Positions 1 through 7,622 of a stretch of DNA of 46,566 nt are shown here, one piece after another. The stretch comes from an uncultured Alphaproteobacteria bacterium (GTDB lineage: Bacteria; Pseudomonadota; Alphaproteobacteria; RF32; CAG-239): contig CABQIK010000013.1 in NCBI GenBank assembly GCA_902464275.1, forward strand, positions 1 to 46,566. The letters are read 5' to 3'. The position numbers and the translations under genes are program-made. The notes under the pieces were generated by a model that ran no database searches, was not told where the DNA came from, and was given only the letters and a program-made list of their open reading frames with translations. Within the stretch, counting starts at the first letter, position 1; each line of letters starts with the position of its first letter.

Positions 1-144
1 ATACTTTAATCTCATCTCTTCTGCTCATTTTAACCTCTCTTTTTGGTTTAATTTGCTTCCCTTATACATCATATTTTCCCTTTTGTCAAAACCTTTCAAA
101 TACAACTTATACATAATATCAGTAATTCCCCTCTATGGAGGGGT
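1..144. other. Left-edge intergenic DNA, no gene seen
   Basis: A/T-rich DNA without a credible reading frame. A short perfect hairpin lies at about 129-144 (cccctc/gagggg arms, loop tatg). Sequences of the type TTATACAT occur several times (for example near 62 and 109). Confidence 0.5.
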
Positions 145-247
145 GCCGAAGGCGGGGTGGTTTATACAACTTATGCACAGCACGGACTCGTAAATATTGC
201 AAAAAAAAACGCGAGCTAAAATCTTCTTAAATTTAATAATTTGAGGT
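145..247 (+). promoter_or_regulatory. Duplicated upstream region of a pilin-like gene (copy 1)
   Basis: This block directly precedes the pilin-like gene at 257 and is nearly identical to 21741-21846, upstream of the pilin-like gene at 21858. The part from 166 to 231 matches 21764-21830 except for one A in a poly-A run. It contains TTATGCACA (171-179), a match to the DnaA-box consensus TTATNCACA, then a 9-A run, a ctcg/cgag dyad and the ribosome binding sequence tgaggtga just before the start. Conservation of non-coding DNA next to diverged coding sequence suggests a shared promoter or leader. No clear -35/-10 pair is visible. Confidence 0.6.
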
Positions 248-256
248 GATTTTCTG

Positions 257-988
257 ATGTTTATCTTAAAAAATAATCCAAGCCTGCGGAGAATGTGGCT
301 AATGCGACGGGATTTTGGAGCGACTTGTACACAAAAAGGTACACGAGTGACAAAATTCCTAGCAGGAGCCCATTATACGCAGGCCCAAGGCCGGTCTATG
401 GTAGAAATGCTAGGCGTTCTGGCGATAATCGGAGTCTTATCCATCGGGGCGATTGCCGGGTACTCTAAAGCGATGATGAAGTACAAGCTCAACAAGCAGG
501 CGGAATCTATTAATATGTTAATTAACAATGCTTTACAAACACTAAGCTCACTTGATAACAAAAATACTGCTGAAATACGGCAAAATCATAATTTGTATAA
601 ATTAGGCTTAATTCCAGATGGTATAAAGCACATCCCGAATTCTGATTATTTGTATGATATTTTTGGTAACATGATTCTGGTTTATTCCGCTAATGAGGCT
701 GAAAAAGGTTATAAATACGGAATTATGTTTGCTACCGGCGATAGCGGAAAAGAAAGTTTTTTTGATATTAATTCATGCCGCAACATTGTTACCGTTGCCA
801 AAGAAAATGCCGCCAACCTAGAAAGCGTCAGGTCTTATGATATTGAACAAGGCAAGCATTTTGGTTCTTTATACGGCGATTCTTATTGTAACAGCCAAGA
901 CAAGCCCTGTCTGCGTAATTTAAAAATATCAGATATAGACAACTTGTGCGGCAACCGTATGAATGTATTTTATATTTTGTGGAATTAA
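257..988 (+). CDS. Type IV pilin-like protein with repeat-encoded leader
   Basis: A 243-residue protein with a prepilin N-terminal segment: G45 would be the -1 residue of the cleavage site, followed by RSMVEMLGVLAIIGVLS, with the conserved Glu at mature position 5 (E50) and a hydrophobic helix. The C-terminal part has cysteines (CRN near residue 177, then YCNS, CLRN and CGNR) in the same order as in the relative at 21858, suggesting disulfides in an exported domain. The first 45 residues are unusual: the two relatives have leaders of 6 and 9 residues, whereas here residues 11-45 are encoded by a copy of a palindromic repeat (285-390) read in frame. No in-frame start lies between the repeat and the cleavage motif. 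The ribosome binding sequence at 241-248 favours a start at 257. It is probably a minor pilin or pseudopilin of the inner membrane and envelope; the filament it joins is not encoded nearby. Confidence 0.75.
   Translation: MFILKNNPSLRRMWLMRRDFGATCTQKGTRVTKFLAGAHYTQAQGRSMVEMLGVLAIIGVLSIGAIAGYSKAMMKYKLNKQAESINMLINNALQTLSSLDNKNTAEIRQNHNLYKLGLIPDGIKHIPNSDYLYDIFGNMILVYSANEAEKGYKYGIMFATGDSGKESFFDINSCRNIVTVAKENAANLESVRSYDIEQGKHFGSLYGDSYCNSQDKPCLRNLKISDIDNLCGNRMNVFYILWN
285..390 (+). repeat. Palindromic repeat, copy inside pilin-like gene
   Basis: About 106 bp related to the two copies at 22504-22612 and 22670-22772. Shared blocks include gcgga-aatg, taatgcgacggg-tttt, tgtacacaaa, acacgagtgacaaaa and cctagcagg-gcccg. 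The arms gggattttg and caaaattcc are inverted repeats. Relative to the copy at 22670, the in-frame stop (tag, at the equivalent of about 329-331) has become act, so the copy is open in the pilin frame. Confidence 0.7.
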
Positions 989-1022
989 ATAAGATACTAG
1001 CTCAGCTTTAATAAAAACAGCT

Positions 1023-1235
1023 TTAGTCTTCCAAGAAAAAATCCGTAATCGGAACACCGAGCGCATCAGCAATGGCATATAACACATTTACCGAGACATT
1101 AGTGCGCCCGTTTTCAATCTCAGACAAATAGGCGCGATCAATGCCGACCGTTACCGCTAAATCAATCTGTAACAGTTGCTGCTGCTTGCGTATTTTGCAA
1201 ATATTTTTACCTATTTTTTCAAGCCTGTTGCTCAT
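1023..1235 (-). CDS. XRE-family helix-turn-helix regulator
   Basis: A 70-residue protein that is almost entirely a Cro/CI-type HTH domain. The segment LLQIDLAVTVGIDRAYLSEIENGRTNVSV is typical: helix 2 around residues 22-29, recognition helix around 33-41 (RAYLSEIENG), then helices 4-5 ending in ALGVPITDFF. A ribosome binding sequence (aagga) precedes the ATG. It is divergent from the unknown gene at 1355, and a perfect 6+6 bp palindrome at 1286-1301 between them overlaps the -35 of that gene. The inferred role is a small autoregulated repressor of the divergent pair. Single-domain XRE proteins also serve as antitoxins, but no partner toxin is seen. Confidence 0.85.
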   Translation of the reverse strand: MSNRLEKIGKNICKIRKQQQLLQIDLAVTVGIDRAYLSEIENGRTNVSVNVLYAIADALGVPITDFFLED

Positions 1236-1285
1236 GACACAATCCTTTTACACAGGCTTATTGTAGCGCAACCTGAATTTCATGT

Positions 1286-1315
1286 GTTGACTATTGTCAA
1301 CAAATTGTCTATAAT
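1286..1315 (+). promoter_or_regulatory. Promoter with overlapping palindromic operator
   Basis: TTGACT (1287-1292), a 17-bp spacer and TATAAT (1310-1315) form a strong sigma70-type promoter for the gene at 1355. The perfect palindrome GTTGAC-TATT-GTCAAC (1286-1301) covers the -35 box, a standard repressor position. The XRE gene next door is the obvious candidate ligand (inference). Confidence 0.65.
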
Positions 1316-1354
1316 GTACAAGATAGCAAAAATTTTAACGAAAGGAAAATTGCC

Positions 1355-2452
1355 ATGAAAGCAGATGAGTTATTTTATTCCTTAGGCGATGTTGCCGCCG
1401 GTAAACGCACTTTGGAAGATGTATGCAAAGAAATGCATGAAAAAGACAAAGAACGCTTTAAGCAGCTCTTAAATGCAGGCAAGGTATTTTTAAGTTCCTT
1501 AAAAAATAATGTTAAGCAGAACATTAAAGAAGAAACCACCAAAAACGACATGGCTGCAAAATATGATTTAAAAAGCGCTGTTACGGTTGAAATTAACGGC
1601 AAAAAAATGCTGTCAGCCAAACGCAAAGAAAAACAATCATGGTGGAAAAGACTAAAAACCGAAACCGCACAAAGGTTAACCAATATGGCCGCGGTTTTAG
1701 AAGGGCGCAAAAGCTTTTCAGAGGGATTAAAAGACGATATTAAAATTTCCCATGATTTATCCATGAATGAAAGCAAGGCTTATCGCAAAGGATACAGCGC
1801 CATAAACGGTACCGTCAAAGGAGTTAAACAAACGCTTAATGAATTGCGCGGTGTTTCGCAAAACAAAAACGACGCTAAAAAAAGCACTGCGGACAAAACT
1901 CCGTTGCAACCGCAAAATCCTTATGAAACACTTCAACCGGAACAGTTGACGGCTGCCATGGGTATTGCTTATCGCAACATTGTATGGATGCAAAATTTAG
2001 GATCTATGCCGGAATCTGAAAAAGCTAAATATATTGAAGAGGTTCAAAAAATTATTGATGTTGCCCAAAAAAGATTTCCTGATATTAAGTCGGAAAATAA
2101 AGGCAGTTACTTTGAAAACCCAAACATCCAAGGCTGTGAGGCAAAGTTATTTGCCTGCATGAAAGCAAACGCGGCAACAAGCGATGATGTTGTTTTCAAA
2201 CAAGAAGTTGCAAAATATACCGCATGGCGGAACAATGAAGATTATGTTGAAAAAGGACCTATGCTCACCATCAGAGAAGCGCCGTTTCAAAATTTACATC
2301 TTTACAGAAGCGCTGAAGACCGAAAAGAGGCTGTGCGCGATGATTTTTCTGTTGAACTTTTGCAAAACCCGTATAATTACGCCAAAAACACTTTAACCAA
2401 AAGTCAGTTGGCGGCTGAGCGCGCTAAAGTGGCCGCGCTCAACATCAGATAA
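1355..2452 (+). CDS. Unknown lysine-rich 365-aa protein
   Basis: I do not recognise a family. The protein is soluble in appearance, without signal peptide or membrane helices, rich in Lys, Glu, Asn and Ala, and probably largely helical (for example residues 20-60 and 100-160). A low-complexity linker around residues 165-195 (NKNDAKKSTADKTPLQPQNP) separates two halves. The ATG at 1355 follows aaaggaaa. A sigma70 promoter lies 40 bp upstream and is overlapped by a palindrome, so it is probably under control of the divergent XRE protein. It ends at a strong terminator. The composition would suit an effector or phage-derived protein, but nothing in the sequence proves that. Confidence 0.7.
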   Translation: MKADELFYSLGDVAAGKRTLEDVCKEMHEKDKERFKQLLNAGKVFLSSLKNNVKQNIKEETTKNDMAAKYDLKSAVTVEINGKKMLSAKRKEKQSWWKRLKTETAQRLTNMAAVLEGRKSFSEGLKDDIKISHDLSMNESKAYRKGYSAINGTVKGVKQTLNELRGVSQNKNDAKKSTADKTPLQPQNPYETLQPEQLTAAMGIAYRNIVWMQNLGSMPESEKAKYIEEVQKIIDVAQKRFPDIKSENKGSYFENPNIQGCEAKLFACMKANAATSDDVVFKQEVAKYTAWRNNEDYVEKGPMLTIREAPFQNLHLYRSAEDRKEAVRDDFSVELLQNPYNYAKNTLTKSQLAAERAKVAALNIR

Positions 2453-2473
2453 TTTCAGCACAGGCTTCCATAT

Positions 2474-2503
2474 AAAAAGCACCGATTTAAGTCGGTGCTT
2501 TTT
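2474..2503. terminator. Bidirectional rho-independent terminator
   Basis: A 12-bp perfect stem (aaaaagcaccga / tcggtgcttttt) with a 6-nt loop. T-runs on both strands mean that it can serve the convergent genes ending at 2452 and 2509. Confidence 0.85.
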
Positions 2504-2508
2504 AGTTT

Positions 2509-3003
2509 TTAATATGTTTTTGTATTTTTGTGTGCCAAAATTTTAGCCGCAGTATGGTTTTTCTCTTTCTTTTTAATATCAGGCAAGGCCGCTCTGGCCG
2601 CCAACGCCGCAATCATTTCCAACGGCTCATATTTTTCATCAAGCTTGTTATTTTCCAATTTTTCCGAAAATGATTTTTTCTCAAAGTCACCGATTGAAAA
2701 ATTTTTAGCAACTTCAACTTCTTTACTTTCTGAACCGTTCAAACTGATATGCGCCGTAATTAATGAGGCGGTAATCGGCGTTGTGCCGTTTTCAGCTTCA
2801 AGTTCTTTGCTGCTTTCAACCAAATTAACCTTAGCGGTAATACCGCGGTTGCCCACCAAAGTAACTGAAACCGAACCGCTTCCGTCTTCAGGGTTTAACT
2901 TGTCAACATTAGTAACAACCATATACTTTTTAAGCATATTATCCAAATTTTTTCGGTAGTCATTAGTTGCCGCCAGCTTTTTTGTTTTGCCGATACCAAA
3001 CAT
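2509..3003 (-). CDS. Unknown 164-aa protein
   Basis: I do not recognise a family. The ATG at 3003 is preferred over the GTG just upstream because aagagg lies 7 nt before it. The protein begins MFGIGKTKKL, has no membrane helix, a central part rich in alternating hydrophobic and polar residues (SVSVTLVGNRGITAKVNLV, beta-like), and a basic C-terminal tail (DIKKKEKNHTAAKILAHKN). It lies 70 bp downstream of the VirB8-like gene on the same strand, so the two may be co-transcribed. Confidence 0.65.
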   Translation of the reverse strand: MFGIGKTKKLAATNDYRKNLDNMLKKYMVVTNVDKLNPEDGSGSVSVTLVGNRGITAKVNLVESSKELEAENGTTPITASLITAHISLNGSESKEVEVAKNFSIGDFEKKSFSEKLENNKLDEKYEPLEMIAALAARAALPDIKKKEKNHTAAKILAHKNTKTY

Positions 3004-3073
3004 CACAAACCTCTTACCTAAAAGTTTTAACCGTATATAAGCAGTATGTCATAAAAACAAATTTTTGTCAATT

Positions 3074-3844
3074 CTATTGACCGCGGGCACGCCGTCTTGC
3101 GGTGTCAATATACGATTCGTTATCGCCTTCGCTACCGTGATAAGCAAGTGAATAGCTTGAAACAATAAATCCGTACGGATTGTAAATTGCATCGTCCTTT
3201 TGCTTAAACTTCAAATTAACATAAGCAATACGCATGGTAGCCCGCCAATAACTTATCGCCGGAGTGCGATTGCGGGCGGTAATATCAAATGTCTTGAACT
3301 GAGCCTGCCACAAACCTCTTGAAAGCGGTTTAATCCATTCAATTTGGATATAACGCTCTAAGCCTTCGCGCTTAAATTCCGCCAAATTAGCTCTGACATC
3401 ATGCTGAAAAAAGTCAGCGTAAACCGCCGGTGACGAATACCAATAAAGCGGCGAATTTGTACCCCATTGTTGCAACAGCATTTCAAAGTCATTAGTCATA
3501 GTATAACGCATAGTCAAATACTCTGAAATATATTGCTCGGTAACCAAATCGCTCACCGGAAAACGCACTTCCCGAGGCTGCACCATTTCTATTTGGTTAA
3601 AATTTTTATTTATGTTAAAAAACTGCGGAACAACATCAATGGCCGGAACCATCAGATAAATCGCGCACGCAAGCATCATATTAAAACAAATGCTCAAGCC
3701 CGAGAGCACCACCAACAAACGCGATGTCCACAAATAACGCCGCTCCGGAAAAGCTTCAACGTGAACTTTTTCCGGAAAAGCGCCTAAGCGGTCGGGGCTT
3801 TCTTTTTCTTTATATTTGAAAAGTGTGTGAAAAATATCAAACAT
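3074..3844 (-). CDS. VirB8-like type IV secretion inner-membrane protein
   Basis: A 256-residue protein with a cytoplasmic N-terminus of about 40 residues, one membrane helix (about residues 42-70, LLVVLSGLSICFNMMLACAIYLMV) and a periplasmic domain. The pattern of that domain (ISEYLTMRYTM, a Trp-rich middle, YIQIEWIKPLS, AISYWRATMRIAYVN and finally NPYGFIVSSYSLAY) matches the NTF2-like VirB8 fold, where NP-GF-V-SY is the usual C-terminal signature. VirB8 proteins are bitopic scaffold components of type IV secretion channels. No other type IV secretion gene is present in the window. The gene is divergent from the TolC-like lipoprotein at 3977. The IcmL/DotI family shares this fold and is the main alternative. 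Confidence 0.65.
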   Translation of the reverse strand: MFDIFHTLFKYKEKESPDRLGAFPEKVHVEAFPERRYLWTSRLLVVLSGLSICFNMMLACAIYLMVPAIDVVPQFFNINKNFNQIEMVQPREVRFPVSDLVTEQYISEYLTMRYTMTNDFEMLLQQWGTNSPLYWYSSPAVYADFFQHDVRANLAEFKREGLERYIQIEWIKPLSRGLWQAQFKTFDITARNRTPAISYWRATMRIAYVNLKFKQKDDAIYNPYGFIVSSYSLAYHGSEGDNESYIDTARRRARGQ

Positions 3845-3976
3845 GCGCCAATTTTAACCTCAATTTTACATTTATGGTTTATTTTATACATCAAAGTTGT
3901 ATAAAAGCAATTAAATACTGTTATTTTTTAAAAAATGGTATAAAAATTTTATAAACGAATGTTTAAGGAAATCAAA

Positions 3977-5899
3977 ATGAAAAAAATTTTCTGTTTTGCG
4001 GCAAGTTTGCTTATGTTGGCATCATGCCAAACCCGTAATGAAAATCCGGAACAAACGGCGCAAAGTCCGGCTTATTACTCTGACTGGGACCGCGCTGTTC
4101 GGATTGACGCCGATATGCAAAATATGTATTTAAACACTCCGCGCCGGATTGAAAAGCCGATAGACATGTACATGTCAATGGCTCTGGCCTTAAAATACAA
4201 CTATACCCGCCGCATGATAAGCTATGAAGAATCTTTACTCAAAGCCGGCAATTCTTCATTTACGCAATTACAGGAAATTTTAAATAATGCCGGTTACATC
4301 AACACCAACAATTCATCGCAATTAAGCCCTGACTTAAAAATTGCCTGGAACGTGTTAGACTTGTCAACCCTTTATTACCAAAACAGCGATCCGTCCTTTA
4401 AGGCTAACGTTGCTTTTGAACAAAGCCGCAAAGTTATTCATAACATTTTGCAGGAAACCCGCCTCTTGTACTGGAAAACTTTAACCGCGCAACGCCTGCT
4501 TCCGGTTATTGATGAAATGAATGAATACTTAACTCTTGAAGTTGATGAAATGAACTCTTCCTCCAAAGAGCTTGCCGCCAAAGGGCAGGCTCCGAGTCGC
4601 GAAACTTTAATCAAAAAACGCAAATACATGGAAGCAATTAAAAATTTAGCCTCATTAAAGCGTGACCTTGAAACCGCGCAAACCCGCATGGCGGCATTAA
4701 TGGGCTTTCATCCTTCAACCGAGTTTAAGTTAGTGGGCGCGCAATACGGCAACTTTGAGCTTCCTGAAATTCGCGCCAACATTGCTCAACTTGAGTGGCT
4801 TGCCATGTCAAACCGCCCCGAGCTTCGCGTTCATGACTTAATTTCAACTCCTGAAGATAAAGAGTTGGTCATCAGCCAGTTTCACCATAACAATGAAAAC
4901 AAGTATAAAAACACTCCTCAAAATAACAAACAATGGTCAAAACAAGGCTATGAAATCGGCATGGACGTAATTGAAAACATTAAAAAAGAAACGCCCGCTA
5001 CTTTTGAAACTTTACGCCGCCAAAGAATGACCTCGTTAATTTTGACTCAGGTTTATGTTTCATGGGCTCAGTATCAGGCCGCTATTGAAGATTACCAAAT
5101 CAATATGGAAATTGCCAATACGTCTGAAAACATTGCCGAAGACTTTACCATTACCGACGGCGCTCAAAATGAAAAAAGTCAGCTTGAAGCCGCCCGCGCC
5201 ATTGAAGATGAAGTTAAGGCCTTTTCATCGTATGTTGATGTGCAAGATGCTTTGGGCAACTTATACGCCACCATCGGTTTAGATGCGCTGCCTTATTATA
5301 TGCTTGGCGAAAAGCCGTCAAAAATTGCCCTTTATCTGCGTTCTTCCATGGACAAATGGGGCAAAGGCGAATTTTTACCTGACAACCGCCCGTATCTGAT
5401 GAACATTCCGTCTAAGCGCCCGCCGGTTGATATTGAAACTTTGGCCGCCAACGGCGCTAACCGCACCTCAACCAAAAAACTCTCTGACGTGGTTGTTGAC
5501 ACCGGCGAGCCGATTAACATCGTTGTTCCGGCTGATTTATTTGACGGCTTGGGTTGGAAAGGCGAAATTAAAACCCGTGCCGGCCTGATTGATGACAGCC
5601 GTCTGCCTAAATGGTTAAAATATAACGATAAAGACATGACCTTTACCGGTAAAGCCATGCCGAAAGACGGCGGCGTATATCGCATTAAAGTTTACGGCAC
5701 CGATGAAGGCAACAATGTCGGTTACGGCACTTTCAAACTTACCGTTCGCGAAGTGTATGTTCCGTCACTGCGTGTTCGCGGCATGACTGAAGGACGTAAA
5801 GCCACGGTGCTAAAACGTTGCCACGGACAACAGTGTAACGATGCCTACATTGACCAAAATGAAATCGGTAAAGAGGTTGAAAAAATTCCTCACCGTTAA
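3977..5899 (+). CDS. TolC-like outer-membrane lipoprotein with cadherin-like C-terminal domain
   Basis: The start at 3977 is chosen because aaggaa lies at the right distance and it gives a clean lipoprotein signal peptide, MKKIFCFAASLLMLASC, with Cys17 in an LASC lipobox. The next part (about residues 50-450) is long-helical with the periodicity of outer-membrane efflux proteins: MALALKYNYTRRMISYEE near the start, ETRLLYWKTLTAQRL and a helical hairpin ending LAALMGF-like (TRMAALMGFHPS), followed by the second repeat. The C-terminal region (about 500-595) looks like a cadherin-like/putative Ig domain: LPKWLKYNDKDMTFTGKAMP and GVYRIKVYGTDEGNNVGYGTFKLTV are characteristic. A TolC-like channel fused to such a domain is unusual. 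It is probably an outer-membrane component of an export or adhesion pathway; no inner-membrane pump is adjacent. A terminator follows the stop. Confidence 0.7.
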   Translation: MKKIFCFAASLLMLASCQTRNENPEQTAQSPAYYSDWDRAVRIDADMQNMYLNTPRRIEKPIDMYMSMALALKYNYTRRMISYEESLLKAGNSSFTQLQEILNNAGYINTNNSSQLSPDLKIAWNVLDLSTLYYQNSDPSFKANVAFEQSRKVIHNILQETRLLYWKTLTAQRLLPVIDEMNEYLTLEVDEMNSSSKELAAKGQAPSRETLIKKRKYMEAIKNLASLKRDLETAQTRMAALMGFHPSTEFKLVGAQYGNFELPEIRANIAQLEWLAMSNRPELRVHDLISTPEDKELVISQFHHNNENKYKNTPQNNKQWSKQGYEIGMDVIENIKKETPATFETLRRQRMTSLILTQVYVSWAQYQAAIEDYQINMEIANTSENIAEDFTITDGAQNEKSQLEAARAIEDEVKAFSSYVDVQDALGNLYATIGLDALPYYMLGEKPSKIALYLRSSMDKWGKGEFLPDNRPYLMNIPSKRPPVDIETLAANGANRTSTKKLSDVVVDTGEPINIVVPADLFDGLGWKGEIKTRAGLIDDSRLPKWLKYNDKDMTFTGKAMPKDGGVYRIKVYGTDEGNNVGYGTFKLTVREVYVPSLRVRGMTEGRKATVLKRCHGQQCNDAYIDQNEIGKEVEKIPHR

Positions 5900-5914
5900 T
5901 AAAAAAGCAAAATT

Positions 5915-5945
5915 AAATCCCCGAATTTTACCGATTCGGGGATTT
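5915..5945. terminator. Rho-independent terminator
   Basis: A 12-bp stem (aaatccccgaat / attcggggattt) followed by T residues. It sits between the convergent genes ending at 5899 and 5964. Confidence 0.85.
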
Positions 5946-5963
5946 TTTATACTTAAAAAAATT

Positions 5964-6749
5964 TTAGCGGCAGACAATTTGTTCAATCGCGGTTGCCAAC
6001 CCGGTATTATCATCGGTCGTAACCAAAATTCCGTAAACAGTGCCTTCTCCTTTCGCCGGAGTCAAACGTTCAGACGGATATTTTCGGCACAAACGCCGTA
6101 TCGGCTCTTCCGGTTCAAAACCCAACACCGAATTATAATCTCCGCACATACCAACGTCGGTAATATAGGCCGTGCCTTTAGGCAAAATCCGCCAATCCGA
6201 AGTAGGCACATGAGTATGCGTTCCGGCCACCGCCGAAACTCTGCCGTCCAAATAATATCCTAATGACTGTTTTTCGGCGGTTGCCTCCGCATGAACATCA
6301 ACCAATATAGCCGAAACATTACCGCCTAACCGATAAGCTTTAAGCCAATTTTCAAGCGCCTGCACCGGGCAGTCCAAAGCTTCCATAAACACGCGCCCCA
6401 TAACTTGCGCCACAGCCAGTTTGCGACCGTTGGCAAGTTCAATCTCGCAACTGCCGCGCCCGACCGTGCCAAACGGAAAATTAAGCGGACGCACAATTTT
6501 TTGACAATCATCCAAAAACGGAATAATCTCTTTTTGATTCCAAACATGATTACCTGTAACAATCGCGTCAACTCCGGCGGCAAAAAACTCGCGACAAATT
6601 CCGGGCGTAACGCCAAAACCGTGAGCGGCATTTTCGGCATTAACCACAATGGCATCCGGCTTGTATTTTTGGCGCATAACCGGCAGATTTTTTAACACCG
6701 CATCACGCCCGGCGCGCCCCACCACATCTCCGCAATATATAAATTTCAT
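5964..6749 (-). CDS. ymdB: YmdB-family metallophosphoesterase
   Basis: A 261-residue protein matching the TIGR00282/YmdB family of calcineurin-like phosphodiesterases that hydrolyse 2',3'-cyclic nucleotides. The metal-binding blocks appear in order: GDVVGRAGR (Asp near residue 8), NAENAAHGFG, GNHVWNQKE, DVHAEATAEK and GTHTHVPTSD. Length is normal for the family. The ATG at 6749 is preceded by aaggat; a GTG three bases further upstream is also possible. The gene starts 12 bp after the unknown gene at 6762-7304, so the two probably form an operon. In Bacillus YmdB affects biofilm and sporulation decisions; its role in alphaproteobacteria is less clear. Confidence 0.88.
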   Translation of the reverse strand: MKFIYCGDVVGRAGRDAVLKNLPVMRQKYKPDAIVVNAENAAHGFGVTPGICREFFAAGVDAIVTGNHVWNQKEIIPFLDDCQKIVRPLNFPFGTVGRGSCEIELANGRKLAVAQVMGRVFMEALDCPVQALENWLKAYRLGGNVSAILVDVHAEATAEKQSLGYYLDGRVSAVAGTHTHVPTSDWRILPKGTAYITDVGMCGDYNSVLGFEPEEPIRRLCRKYPSERLTPAKGEGTVYGILVTTDDNTGLATAIEQIVCR

Positions 6750-6761
6750 CACAAATCCTTT

Positions 6762-7304
6762 TTATCTTTGATTATCTTCAAAATTAACATAGCCGAATTG
6801 TGTTTTTGAACGGCGGAGCCATTCTTCTTTTTCCCATTGCTTGCTCATTTTTTTGCGGTCAGCGCATAATCTTCGCGTTTCACGATCAAGCATATACTGC
6901 GAAGCTCCCTGACTGCGCAACATATTTAAATAGTCATTGTCTGCTTTTTCACACATTTTAACACGGCGCTCAACTTCTTTATATTGGTGCCTGTCAACCA
7001 TAATTACAAACTGGTTGTTTAACATTCTCCGATACAAATTAACTTCATCTAAAGTTAAGCCCTGCTTCAGCATGTTATTGCACCATTCCGGAAAATTCTT
7101 ATACCATACTTTTTCCCGTAAACCCAGACTGGTTTTATTATCATCTGACTTTACTTCTTTCCATACATAATGTATCCGCATTCCGCTTTTATGTATACCA
7201 ATCCGCCGTTCCGCATCAAAGCTCCAATTTTGCCGAAAATTTGCATAATCCAGTTCAATATCTTTGCGTTCGGAATATACTTTTATTTCATTTTTCCTGT
7301 TCAT
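6762..7304 (-). CDS. Unknown 180-aa charged protein
   Basis: The start at 7304 (MNRKNEIKVYSERKD) is preferred over an earlier one because ggag lies just upstream and the earlier extension is translated leader. The protein is rich in Arg, Lys, Glu and Trp with no membrane helix. It contains a possible beta segment (RRIGIHKSGMRIHYVW) and a helical C-terminal half (YKEVERRVKMCEKADNDYLNML, RRLCADRKKMSKQWEKEEWLRR). I do not recognise a family. It is the first gene of a short operon with ymdB. Confidence 0.65.
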   Translation of the reverse strand: MNRKNEIKVYSERKDIELDYANFRQNWSFDAERRIGIHKSGMRIHYVWKEVKSDDNKTSLGLREKVWYKNFPEWCNNMLKQGLTLDEVNLYRRMLNNQFVIMVDRHQYKEVERRVKMCEKADNDYLNMLRSQGASQYMLDRETRRLCADRKKMSKQWEKEEWLRRSKTQFGYVNFEDNQR

Positions 7305-7622
7305 TTTAAGCTCCGCTTTAATTTTATTTATTTTTCTTATATCGTAACATCCGGTTTTTGTCAAAACTTTTCTCAATACAACTTATACACACGCCAGCAT
7401 AGCACAATTCCACATTAATTGGGAACGCTGATAAACGCTTAAAAAAACAAAATAATATTTTCACTTCTTTGAAGCTGTGGCAGAGATACCGATGTAATGT
7501 TTAAAAAACACCCCGCAGGTAAAGTATAATTATTATTTAAATGATGTGCGGGTTATAAAATTACGCCAACTTAAAAAAAAGACTTGCCAATTTGTAAAAA
7601 ACGATTTAGAAGAAGAGGCTAT
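7305..7622. other. Intergenic region upstream of tRNA-Ser, no gene seen
   Basis: A 318-bp A/T-rich stretch. A TTATACACA sequence at 7383-7391, preceded by caatacaac, resembles the block upstream of the pilin-like genes (acaacttatgcaca). No open frame of credible composition is present. The tRNA-Ser promoter should lie in its right end but is not clear by eye. Confidence 0.4.

Noticed and set aside
145..247. Replication origin because of TTATGCACA boxes
   Set aside because: Only one close consensus match per copy, no cluster, no dnaA/dnaN/parAB neighbours, and the block is duplicated upstream of pilin-like genes.
1375..1776. Long open frame antisense to the gene at 1355
   Set aside because: Shadow of the plus-strand gene: no ribosome binding sequence, and the forward frame has promoter, start and terminator.
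2528..2959. Plus-strand 143-codon frame opposite the gene at 2509
   Set aside because: Ser/Leu-rich shadow frame without initiation signals; the minus-strand gene has aagagg at the right distance.
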